DNA of 8,992 nt from Bradyrhizobiaceae bacterium. Lineage in GTDB: Bacteria > Pseudomonadota > Alphaproteobacteria > Rhizobiales > Xanthobacteraceae. The translations under genes and the position numbers were made by a program. Below are positions 1 to 6,420 of this stretch, piece by piece. The notes under the pieces are model-generated. The model was given only the letters and a program-made list of their open reading frames with translations, made no database searches and was not told the origin of the DNA. Location of the stretch: contig JAEULX010000183.1 in the NCBI GenBank assembly GCA_016793685.1, positions 1-8,992 on the forward strand, in the 5' to 3' direction. Each line of letters starts with the position of its first letter. Position 1 is the stretch's first letter.

Positions 1-1
1 C

Positions 2-28
2 AAGGGGCCGGTGGTCGCGCGCTACTGA
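2..28 (+). CDS. Probable 3' end of an upstream gene, product unknown
   Basis: Frame 2 reads eight residues (KGPVVARY) and then a TGA stop at 26-28. I prefer this frame because a strong intrinsic terminator in the same orientation begins 60 bp downstream, which implies that a plus-strand gene ends near here. The other two plus frames also stay open from the left edge, frame 1 to a stop at 76-78 and frame 3 through the terminator hairpin, so the frame choice is not secure. Eight residues are too few to recognise a family. Confidence 0.3.
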   Translation, partial: KGPVVARY

Positions 29-87
29 TCCGAACGAAATACCCTTCTGCGAAATCCCAGCAAGTGGAATGCCCCTGAGTGACGTGA

Positions 88-124
88 CCCGGTCCCTGGC
101 CTACAGGGGCCGGGTTTCGTTTTG
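88..124 (+). terminator. Intrinsic (rho-independent) terminator
   Basis: An 11-bp stem pairs 88-98 with 104-114 around a 5-nt loop (99-103). All pairs are Watson-Crick except one G-T wobble (93 with 109). A T-rich tract (TTTCGTTTTG) follows immediately from 115. The G+C-rich stem plus U-rich tail on the plus strand is a classic terminator, and it most likely ends the gene whose stop is at 26-28. Confidence 0.8.
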
Positions 125-368
125 TCGCGTTCGCACCGGCCGCTTCGCCGCAGGCCCGGCGATGACTTTTTCGGCCTGACGAAGCAAGCCAAACAACGCG
201 CTGATCGCCCCGCGCTCGTTCAAGCCGCACCCTGAACCGGGTGGACCGAGAGCCGACGCAGTTCGCCACTTGTCAGGCGCGAACGGCGCGCGAACCTATT
301 CCGCGGACATTCTGCGGACGGGGCATCGGCGAACTGTTCCGGGGAAGCATCTAAGTTGTTGCAAGATC
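125..368. other. Gene-free spacer between terminator and tRNA
   Basis: I find no convincing gene here; the short open frames have no recognisable content. The only structure seen is a second weak plus-strand hairpin, 5 bp (146-150 with 157-161), followed after five bases by T5 at 167-171, which might be a backup terminator. The 3' flank of the minus-strand tRNA (300-368) shows no clear hairpin with a T-run for that strand, so the tRNA's own terminator is not evident. Confidence 0.4.
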
Positions 369-445
369 TGGCGCGCCCGAGGGGATTCGAACCTCTGACC
401 TTTGCCTTCGGAGGGCAACGCTCTATCCAGCTGAGCTACGGGCGC
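369..445 (-). tRNA. tRNA-Arg (anticodon CCG, reads CGG)
   Basis: Read on the minus strand this folds as a complete cloverleaf. The 7-bp acceptor stem pairs 439-445 (GCGCCCG) with 373-379. There is a D-arm with AGCTGGATA, a 5-bp anticodon stem TTGCC/GGCAA around the loop CTCCGAA, and a T-arm AGAGG-TTCGAAT-CCTCT. The loop gives anticodon CCG, which decodes CGG as arginine. The discriminator base is G at 372. The 3'-terminal CCA is encoded at 371-369, so the mature end does not depend on CCA addition. No introns or mismatches were seen. Confidence 0.95.
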
Positions 446-479
446 CTGCGCTTGACGATCCAATCGGCCGCAGGCGCGC

Positions 480-508
480 AAACTATCCGAATGCAGCGAG
501 CCGGGCAA
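480..508 (-). promoter_or_regulatory. Possible promoter of the tRNA-Arg gene
   Basis: On the minus strand TTGCCC (508-503) resembles a -35 box. It is followed after 17 bp by TAGTTT (485-480), or after 15 bp by GATAGT (487-482), as a candidate -10. The latter ends about 35 nt before the tRNA 5' end, a reasonable distance. The matches to the sigma-70 consensus are only partial, so this is a weak call. I found no comparable promoter for the divergent mtnA in 446-675. Confidence 0.3.
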
Positions 509-675
509 CACGGTGGCGCGGACTGCGGCGGCAAGCGGCAACCGCGACCGCGCTGCCGGCGCAACCGGCGAGAAGGGCGGAGCGCGCCGACAAGGATGCG
601 GCCGGTTCGCACGTCCGGTGCGATGTGCTCTATTGGCCCGCATCGTCGAACACATCTCTCATCCGGATCGTTGTC

Positions 676-1776
676 ATGAAAGTTGACGGAAAGCCGTGGC
701 GCACCATTTGGCTCGAGCCCGATGGCTGGTCGGTCGGCGTGATCGATCAGACCCAGTTGCCGCACCGGTTCGTCAGCACGCGGCTGACCACGCTCGATGA
801 GGCCGCATGGGCGATCAAGAGCATGGTGGTGCGCGGCGCGCCGCTCATCGGCGCCGCCGCCGCCTATGGCGTGTGCCTGGCGCTGCACGCCGACGCCTCC
901 GATGAGTCCCTCGACCGCGCCTGCGCCGCTCTCGCCGCGACCCGTCCGACCGCGATCAACTTGCGGTGGGCGCTCGACCAAATGGCCAGGGCCGTCCGCA
1001 ATCGCCCGCGCGGTGAGCGCGTCGCTGCGGCTTATGCACGCGCGCAGGAGATCGCCGACGAGGACGTCGCCATCAACGCGGCGATCGGACGGGTCGGTGT
1101 CGAACTGATCGAAGCCGCCGCCGCCCGCAAGAACGGCGCCCGGGTCAACGTGCTGACCCACTGCAATGCCGGCTGGCTGGCGACGGTCGATATCGGCACC
1201 GCCACGGCGTCGATTTATACGGCGCATGACCGCGGGATTCCGGTCCACGTCTATGTCGATGAGACGCGCCCGCGCAATCAGGGCGCCGCGCTCACCGCCT
1301 GGGAACTGCAGCAGCATGGCGTGCCTTGCACGGTGATCGCCGACAACGCCGGCGGCCACCTGATGCAGCACGGCCAGGTGGACCTGGTGATCGTCGGCGT
1401 CGACCGCGCCACCAGCCAGGGCGATGTCTGCAACAAGATCGGGACTTACCTGAAAGCGCTTGCAGCGCACGACACCGGCGTTCCTTTCTATGTCGCGCTG
1501 CCTTCGCCGACGATCGATTTTTCGACGCGCGACGGCGTCGCCGAGATCCCGATCGAAGAACGCGGGCCCGAAGAGGTGACGCACCTGACGGGAATGACCG
1601 CCGACGGGAGGATCGAGACCGTGCGGATCGTACCGGAAGGCGCCGTCGCGGCGAACTATGCGTTCGATGTCACGCCTGCGCGGCTCATTACCGGCCTGCT
1701 GACCGAGCGTGGCCTGATCGCGGCGCGAGCCGATGCACTGGCGGCGGCGTTCCCCGAGCGGATCGCCAAGGGGTAG
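676..1776 (+). CDS. mtnA: S-methyl-5-thioribose-1-phosphate isomerase MtnA
   Basis: Cytoplasmic isomerase that converts 5-methylthioribose-1-phosphate to 5-methylthioribulose-1-phosphate in the methionine salvage pathway (or related MTA/5-deoxyribose shunts). The 366-residue product has the usual family length, with the eIF2B-like fold expected from family knowledge. Family signatures seen are RGAPLIGAAAAYG (53-65), THCNAGWLA (161-169) with the catalytic Cys163, GVDRATSQGD (241-250) with the catalytic Asp243, then NKIGTY (253-258) and PSPTID (276-281). The ATG at 676 is chosen because the peptide MKVDGKPWRTIW is a typical MtnA N-terminus and a weak GGAT lies about 7 nt upstream; an in-frame ATG at 625 would add 17 unconserved residues. 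No other salvage gene (mtnP, mtnK, mtnB, mtnC or mtnD) or methylthioribulose-phosphate aldolase gene is in the window, so the downstream route cannot be told. It converges on ugpB 54 bp away. Confidence 0.93.
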   Translation: MKVDGKPWRTIWLEPDGWSVGVIDQTQLPHRFVSTRLTTLDEAAWAIKSMVVRGAPLIGAAAAYGVCLALHADASDESLDRACAALAATRPTAINLRWALDQMARAVRNRPRGERVAAAYARAQEIADEDVAINAAIGRVGVELIEAAAARKNGARVNVLTHCNAGWLATVDIGTATASIYTAHDRGIPVHVYVDETRPRNQGAALTAWELQQHGVPCTVIADNAGGHLMQHGQVDLVIVGVDRATSQGDVCNKIGTYLKALAAHDTGVPFYVALPSPTIDFSTRDGVAEIPIEERGPEEVTHLTGMTADGRIETVRIVPEGAVAANYAFDVTPARLITGLLTERGLIAARADALAAAFPERIAKG

Positions 1777-1830
1777 GACCACGCCGGCGGCGCGCGTTCC
1801 AGCGGCGCGCGGTGCATCGCTCTGCCGATC
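1777..1830. other. Convergent mtnA/ugpB intergenic spacer
   Basis: The 54-bp gap between the two converging stop codons contains a 10-bp direct repeat GCGGCGCGCG (1787-1796 and 1802-1811). Its self-complementary GCGCGC cores could form a short hairpin. There is no T-tract on either strand, so I do not call it a terminator. Confidence 0.35.
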
Positions 1831-3147
1831 CTATTTGTTCGCCCGCTCGAACTGGCGAAGCAGCTCGTTGCCGCGTTTGACGGCGTCGTCGAGCGCCGCC
1901 TTCGGGCTCTTCTTGCCGGAGAAAGCCAGTTCCAATTCATCCTCGATGACGTCGCGAATGAGGATGAAGGAGCCGAGCCGGATCGCCTTGGAATTATCGG
2001 TCGGCGGATTCAGCGTGACCTGCTTGATCGCGAGCTCGGCGCCGGGATTGTCCTTGTAGAAGCCCTGCGCCCGGGTCAGCTCGTAGGCCGACTGGGTGAT
2101 CGGCAGGTAGCCCGTGCTGCGGTGCCAATCCGACTGCACGTCCGGCTGCGCGAGGTAAGCGAAGAATCTTGCAGCGCCGCGATATTCCGCGCTCGGCCTC
2201 CCGCGCAAGACCCACAGGCTCGCGCCGCCGATCATCGAGTTCTGCGGCGCCGCACGAATATCCGGCCAATAGGGGAGCATGCCGTAGCCGACATCGAATT
2301 TGGCTTTCATGCGCATTTCGGCGATCAGCGCGGAGGAACCGATGAACATGGCGCATTCGCTCGAATAGAATTTCGGCTCCGCCGTCGTTCCGCGCCCGCC
2401 GTAATCGAAAGTCCGCGATTTCTGCCAGGATACGAGTGCGGCGATGTAATTGACCAGGGCGGGATTGTTGATGGTCAATTCGGCGTCGAGGCCACGCAGG
2501 CCGTTCGCCTGCGTCGCGATCGGCAAGTCATGCAGGGCGGAGAAGTTTTCGACGTGAATCCAGGACGGCCAATGGCTGCTGAAGCCGCAGGGCACGCCGG
2601 CTTCGCGCAGCCGCTGCGCCGTCTTTTCGAGTTCCGGCCAGGTCCGCGGGGGCACGTCGGGATCGAAGCCCGCCCTGCGGAACAAGGTCTTATTATAGTA
2701 GAGAATGGGGGTGGAGACGTTGAACGGATAGGACAGCAGGTTGCCGGAGATGTCGGCGTAATAGCCTGCGACCGCCGGCAGGAACGGCTGGGCATCGAGG
2801 ATCTCGCCTGCATCCTGCACGAGCTCGGAGATCGGATAGACCGCGCCCTTCGCGGCCATCATGGTCGCGGTTCCGACTTCGCTGACCTGCACGATCGCCG
2901 GGTGCGTGCGCGTGCGCATGGCGAAAATGGCGGCGTTGACCGTCTCCGCGTAAGTGCCCTTGAACACCGGGATAACGCGATACTGCTTCTGCGAGGCGTT
3001 GAATTTGTCGACGATTCGTCCGAGCTGACGCCCGAGCTCGCCCGGCATTGCATGCCAGAGTTGAATGTCCGTGGTGGCGGCCCAGGCTTGGCTCATCGAG
3101 AAAATGAGCGCAAACCCGGCGGCAATGAGTGCGCGCCTGAGCGACAT
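1831..3147 (-). CDS. ugpB: Periplasmic glycerol-3-phosphate-type ABC binding protein UgpB
   Basis: Extracytoplasmic solute-binding protein that, by homology to E. coli UgpB, captures sn-glycerol-3-phosphate or glycerophosphodiesters for the UgpAEC importer. The 438-residue product matches the E. coli length. Residues 1-23 are a Sec signal peptide (positive n-region RR, hydrophobic core, AWA/A cleavage site). From memory of the E. coli protein, the ligand-contact residues are retained at a constant +1 offset: Tyr66, Glu90 (in EVGTATMMA), Ser145 (in FNVSTP), Ser271, Gly308 (in IGGASLWV), Tyr347 (in TGYLPIT) and Arg398. The start at 3147 is supported by a GGAGG ribosome-binding site (3158-3154) 6 nt upstream and by the signal peptide; the open frame extends upstream to 3255, but that segment is low-complexity Arg/Ala/Glu. 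No ugpA, ugpE or ugpC flanks it, since mtnA lies downstream and a divergent dctP upstream. It is therefore either an orphan serving a transporter elsewhere or a sensor protein. Confidence 0.93.
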   Translation of the reverse strand: MSLRRALIAAGFALIFSMSQAWAATTDIQLWHAMPGELGRQLGRIVDKFNASQKQYRVIPVFKGTYAETVNAAIFAMRTRTHPAIVQVSEVGTATMMAAKGAVYPISELVQDAGEILDAQPFLPAVAGYYADISGNLLSYPFNVSTPILYYNKTLFRRAGFDPDVPPRTWPELEKTAQRLREAGVPCGFSSHWPSWIHVENFSALHDLPIATQANGLRGLDAELTINNPALVNYIAALVSWQKSRTFDYGGRGTTAEPKFYSSECAMFIGSSALIAEMRMKAKFDVGYGMLPYWPDIRAAPQNSMIGGASLWVLRGRPSAEYRGAARFFAYLAQPDVQSDWHRSTGYLPITQSAYELTRAQGFYKDNPGAELAIKQVTLNPPTDNSKAIRLGSFILIRDVIEDELELAFSGKKSPKAALDDAVKRGNELLRQFERANK

Positions 3148-3153
3148 CGGCAA

Positions 3154-3202
3154 CCTCCGCGCGAATTCTGCCGCCTCGGCGGCCGACCCTTCCGTCGGGT
3201 CG
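3154..3202 (-). promoter_or_regulatory. ugpB leader: ribosome-binding site and two tandem hairpins
   Basis: The ribosome-binding site GGAGG (3158-3154 on the minus strand) is preceded, in transcript order, by two adjacent inverted repeats. CGACCC (3184-3189) pairs with GGGTCG (3197-3202) around a 7-nt loop, and GCCGCC (3170-3175) pairs with GGCGGC (3178-3183) with almost no loop. The hairpins abut each other and sit about a dozen bases 5' of the ribosome-binding site. They could affect translation or simply reflect GC-rich sequence. Neither carries a T-run, so they are not a terminator. Confidence 0.35.
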
Positions 3203-3330
3203 CTCCGCCGTCCCCTCAGATTTCTCGCCGCACGTTCACCACAGACTTGGGGCAAAAGCGCGATCGGTCCTGGGGAGTGAGAGTAGCCAGCAGGCCGGCC
3301 TTTAGGTAGACTTTCGCGTGTACGGAACCC

Positions 3331-3360
3331 AATTCAATCGATTGACAAGGCGTTTGAATT
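3331..3360. promoter_or_regulatory. AT-rich inverted repeat / possible operator between ugpB and dctP
   Basis: In the divergent spacer an AT-rich patch contains AATTCAA (3331-3337) and its exact inverse TTGAATT (3354-3360), separated by 16 bp. Nested inside is a perfect 12-bp palindrome TCAATCGATTGA (3334-3345), and a consensus -35-like TTGACA (3342-3347) overlaps it. No good -10 box lies 16-18 bp downstream of TTGACA; that position falls inside the dctP start region. I therefore treat the patch as a candidate regulator-binding site, not a defined promoter. It lies immediately before the dctP start and could influence both divergent genes. Confidence 0.35.
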
Positions 3361-4341
3361 TTGTCCTCAGCATGGAGCGCTTGCATTCTGGCGGTGATCC
3401 TTGCGACGACGGCGCCGGCGTCGCAGGGCGCCGCGCGGGAGTTTCGCGTTGCTGATACCCAGTCGGCCGATTACCCGACGGTAGAAGCCGTTGTCTTCAT
3501 GGGCCACCTGATCGAGGAGCGAACGAACGGGCGACACGCCCTGCGCGTTTTCCATTCGCGGCAGCTCGGCGAGGAAAAGGAAACGATCGAGCAGACCCGG
3601 GTCGGCGCGATCGATCTGAACCGCACCAACATCGCGCCGCTCGCGACGTTCGCCCCGCTCGCCAACGTGCTGGCTTTGCCGTTCATATTCCGTTCCGCAA
3701 AACAATTGCGCGCGGTTCTCGACGGACCGATCGGCGAAGAGATTCTCGGGAGCTTCGAGGCCTATGGGTTCGTCGGCCTGACGTTCTATGATTCCGGAGC
3801 CCGCTCGATCTATACGCGCAACCGGGCGATCCGCTCCATGGACGACCTCAAAGGGCTGCGCATACGCGTCCAGCAGTCGGAGCTCATGGTGGCCATGATC
3901 CGGGCGCTCGGCGCCGTGCCGGTCGCGCTTCCCTACGGCCAGGTCGAGACCGGGCTCGCCACGGGCGTGATCGACGGGGCGGAAAACAACTGGCCGTCCT
4001 ACGTGACGACGAACCATTACAAGGCCGCGCACTATTACACGCTCACCGAGCATACGATGAGCCCCGAAGTCCTGGTCATGTCGAAGCGCGCCTGGGACAC
4101 GCTGGCGGACGAGGACAAGGCGATTTTTCGCGAGGCGGCGCGCGAGTCGAGCCGCTTCATGCGGCTGCGATGGGATCAGCTCGAGGAGGAATCGCGCCGC
4201 CGGGCGCTTGCCGCCGGCAACGTCGTCATCAGCGAATTCCCGCGCCGGGCGTTCGAAGAGGCCATGTCGCCGCTCTACGCGAAGGCGATGCGCGATCCGG
4301 CGCTTTCTCCGCTCATCGAACGCATCCGCCTGGTTGAGTGA
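3361..4341 (+). CDS. TRAP-family solute-binding protein, DctP type
   Basis: Periplasmic binding protein of the TRAP (DctP/SiaP/TakP) family, which usually binds carboxylate-bearing small molecules. At 326 residues it is of normal family length. Features seen are a hydrophobic export signal at about 5-22, LALPFIFRS (104-112), LKGLRIRVQ (163-171) containing the conserved Arg169 that in this family pairs with the ligand carboxylate, LPYGQVETGLATGVIDGAENN (190-210), and the C-terminal long-helix region 250-290. The start is uncertain. An in-frame stop at 3355-3357 limits it to TTG 3361 (or ATT 3358), with only a weak AAGG about 11 nt upstream, and the signal peptide has no positive n-region residue. 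TRAP transport needs membrane partners DctQ and DctM, and none is present; a histidine kinase gene follows after 9 bp. I infer a sensory rather than transport role. The ligand cannot be predicted from sequence. Confidence 0.88.
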   Translation: MSSAWSACILAVILATTAPASQGAAREFRVADTQSADYPTVEAVVFMGHLIEERTNGRHALRVFHSRQLGEEKETIEQTRVGAIDLNRTNIAPLATFAPLANVLALPFIFRSAKQLRAVLDGPIGEEILGSFEAYGFVGLTFYDSGARSIYTRNRAIRSMDDLKGLRIRVQQSELMVAMIRALGAVPVALPYGQVETGLATGVIDGAENNWPSYVTTNHYKAAHYYTLTEHTMSPEVLVMSKRAWDTLADEDKAIFREAARESSRFMRLRWDQLEEESRRRALAAGNVVISEFPRRAFEEAMSPLYAKAMRDPALSPLIERIRLVE

Positions 4342-4350
4342 GACGCGCCC

Positions 4351-6420
4351 TTGGCGGTGATCGCACAAGATCGTACCTCGGACCCGACGAGCCACGTGCA
4401 GGCGACGACCGGCGCCCGGCGACTCAAGCTCGAGAGTCTGGTCCGCTCGCTGCCGATCGGCTGGCGCATCCTTGCGATTGCGGTGCTCAACTCCGCGGTG
4501 GTCATCATCCTTGCAGGGCTGATCTGGACCGGCGGCAGCAAGCTCAGCCGCGCCTGGGATGAGTTGCGGCATGTGCGCGAATCCGACACGCTGCTGGTCC
4601 TGCTCGAAGGGGAGGCGGGCCGACTGCAAAACCTCATCCACCGCTACATCAACGAGCCGAGCCCGGAGATCTTCGCGGAAATCCTGCTGGTGCGCGAAGC
4701 CGTGCTTGGCACGTTGCGCACGCGCAGCCCGAGCGACCCGGTGCTCTCGTCGGCGATGGCCGACCTCGCCGGCGTGACCGAACGGTTTCTCGACGGCTTC
4801 AACGAGTTGCGCGCGGTGCAGGCGACCATCACGCATACCTACGAGGACGAGGTGTTGCGGCCGGCGCGGGAGATGGCCGGTCTCTATTCGATCCTCGAAG
4901 GGTCGATCTCGCAGCAAGACGCCTTGATCCGGCCGGCGCTCGGAAAGTCGCGCGAGGCCTTCACGGCGGCCGTCGTCGCCGCCAACGCCTATTATCTCTC
5001 GCTCGCCTCCAACGCGGTCGAGGAGGCGCGGCGGAACACCGAGACGATCGAAAAGACCATCCCGGTCATGATCGACCTCGCCGACGACGATATTCAGCGC
5101 TCCGCGCTCGATGCGCTGAAACAGCGCGCCGGGGCGCTGCGCGCCGGTCTCGCCGATCTTTCCGCGAAATTCGCTGCGCGCACCCATGTTCTGCGCACGG
5201 CGATCGACGGCAATCAGGCCACGATGATCTCCGCCATCGACGGCCTGCAGGCGCAGATGCGCGAACGCGAAGAGCGTGCGCAGACAAGCTTCGACCGCAC
5301 CCTCGCGCGCACTTTCCGCATCGTCCTGTTGATCGCCGTCGTGTTTCTGTCCGCCATCGTCGTCGGCGGCCTGATGATTACGCGCAGCATCCGGCTGCCG
5401 CTGCAGGAGCTGCGCGCCGCGATGCACGCGATCGTCTCCGGCAACTACGGCCGGGTGATCAAGAACCTCGAAGCCCGCGATGAGATCGGCGAAATGGCCC
5501 GGGCCGTCGAAGTTTTCCGCGAGAACGCGATGGCCAAGCGCCGCACCGAGATCGAGCTGCGAGCGTCCAAGGAGAACGCCGAAAACGCGCTCAACGAGCT
5601 GCGCAACACCCAAAAGAGCCTCATCGACGCGGAGAAGCTCGCCGCCTTGGGCGGGCTCGTGGCCGGCGTGGCGCACGAGGTGAACAATCCCGTGGGAATC
5701 AGCCTTACCGTGGCGTCGAGCCTTGTCCGCCGCTGCGACATGTTCGCGACCGAAGTGAAGGAGGGGCCGCTGCGCCGTTCGCGGCTCGACGACTTCATCG
5801 CACAAGCGGGCGACGCGGCGCGCCAACTGGTCGCCAACCTGCACCGCGCCGGCGAGTTGATCCAGTCTTTCAAGCAGGTTGCGGTCGATCGCAGCCATGT
5901 CGAGCGGCGCGAGTTCAATCTGCACGAGGCGACCGAGCAGATCATCGCGAGCGTGCGGCCGGTGATGCGCAAGGCGCAGATCGCGATTGTGATCGAAATC
6001 GCGCCCGATATCGTTATGGACAGCGATCCAGGATCTTATGGACAAGTGCTCACGAACATCTTTCTCAACGCGGCGATCCATGCCTTCCCGGACGGGCGTG
6101 CGGGGACCATCGAGGTCCGGGCGCGACCGCTCGGCGCCCGCCATGTTGAAATCGTCGTCTCCGACGACGGCGTCGGCATGACCGAAGAGGTGCGCCAACG
6201 CGCCTTCGATCCCTTCTTCACCACGCGGCGGAGCGAGGGCGGCACCGGACTCGGCTTGCACATCATCCACAATCTCGTAACCCAAAGTCTTGGTGGGCGG
6301 CTGCAGCTCGAGTCGGCGCCCGGCCGCGGCACGACGATCCGCATCGTCCTCCCGCGCGTGGCGCTGCACGAACTCGCGTCGGCCCCCGCCCGCCAAGCGA
6401 CGGAACAGGCCCATGGCTGA
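4351..6420 (+). CDS. Membrane sensor histidine kinase with helical periplasmic domain and HAMP
   Basis: A 689-residue transmembrane kinase. Order: cytoplasmic N-tail (1-38), TM1 (about 39-59), large all-helical periplasmic region (about 60-322), TM2 (about 323-344), HAMP (about 345-397), coiled coil (about 397-430), HisKA dimerisation domain with phosphoacceptor His442 in AHEVNNPVG, and HATPase domain. The HATPase has N-box Asn569/Asn573, G1 DDGVGM (605-610), F-box FDPFFTTR (619-626) and G2 GGTGLGLH (630-637), so catalysis looks intact. The long helical sensor resembles the TorS or helical-bimodular class by size and pattern, although I could not test that. No receiver domain is fused. The TTG at 4351 is taken as start; GTG at 4357 is an equally possible alternative, and neither has a clear ribosome-binding site. 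It lies 9 bp after the DctP stop, in the same reading frame, and overlaps the next gene by 8 bp, which implies co-transcription and translational coupling. Confidence 0.92.
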   Translation: MAVIAQDRTSDPTSHVQATTGARRLKLESLVRSLPIGWRILAIAVLNSAVVIILAGLIWTGGSKLSRAWDELRHVRESDTLLVLLEGEAGRLQNLIHRYINEPSPEIFAEILLVREAVLGTLRTRSPSDPVLSSAMADLAGVTERFLDGFNELRAVQATITHTYEDEVLRPAREMAGLYSILEGSISQQDALIRPALGKSREAFTAAVVAANAYYLSLASNAVEEARRNTETIEKTIPVMIDLADDDIQRSALDALKQRAGALRAGLADLSAKFAARTHVLRTAIDGNQATMISAIDGLQAQMREREERAQTSFDRTLARTFRIVLLIAVVFLSAIVVGGLMITRSIRLPLQELRAAMHAIVSGNYGRVIKNLEARDEIGEMARAVEVFRENAMAKRRTEIELRASKENAENALNELRNTQKSLIDAEKLAALGGLVAGVAHEVNNPVGISLTVASSLVRRCDMFATEVKEGPLRRSRLDDFIAQAGDAARQLVANLHRAGELIQSFKQVAVDRSHVERREFNLHEATEQIIASVRPVMRKAQIAIVIEIAPDIVMDSDPGSYGQVLTNIFLNAAIHAFPDGRAGTIEVRARPLGARHVEIVVSDDGVGMTEEVRQRAFDPFFTTRRSEGGTGLGLHIIHNLVTQSLGGRLQLESAPGRGTTIRIVLPRVALHELASAPARQATEQAHG

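Noticed and set aside
369..445. tRNA-Arg as an attachment site for an integrated element
   Set aside because: No integrase gene and no second copy of the tRNA 3' end were seen in the window.
436..1782. A 448-codon minus-strand open frame opposite mtnA, reaching into the tRNA
   Set aside because: It overlaps both a well-supported mtnA and the 5' end of the tRNA gene, and the translation is shadow-like.
2122..3309. A 395-codon plus-strand open frame opposite ugpB
   Set aside because: UgpB has a signal peptide, a ribosome-binding site and full motif conservation; the opposite frame shows no family signature.
3331..3360. Pho box controlling ugpB
   Set aside because: TTGTCAAT on the minus strand is suggestive alone, but the second repeat at the required 11-bp period is absent.
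3342..3370. TTGACA as the -35 element of a dctP promoter
   Set aside because: The expected -10 position reads CCTCAG or similar, has no resemblance to a -10 box, and falls inside the coding region.
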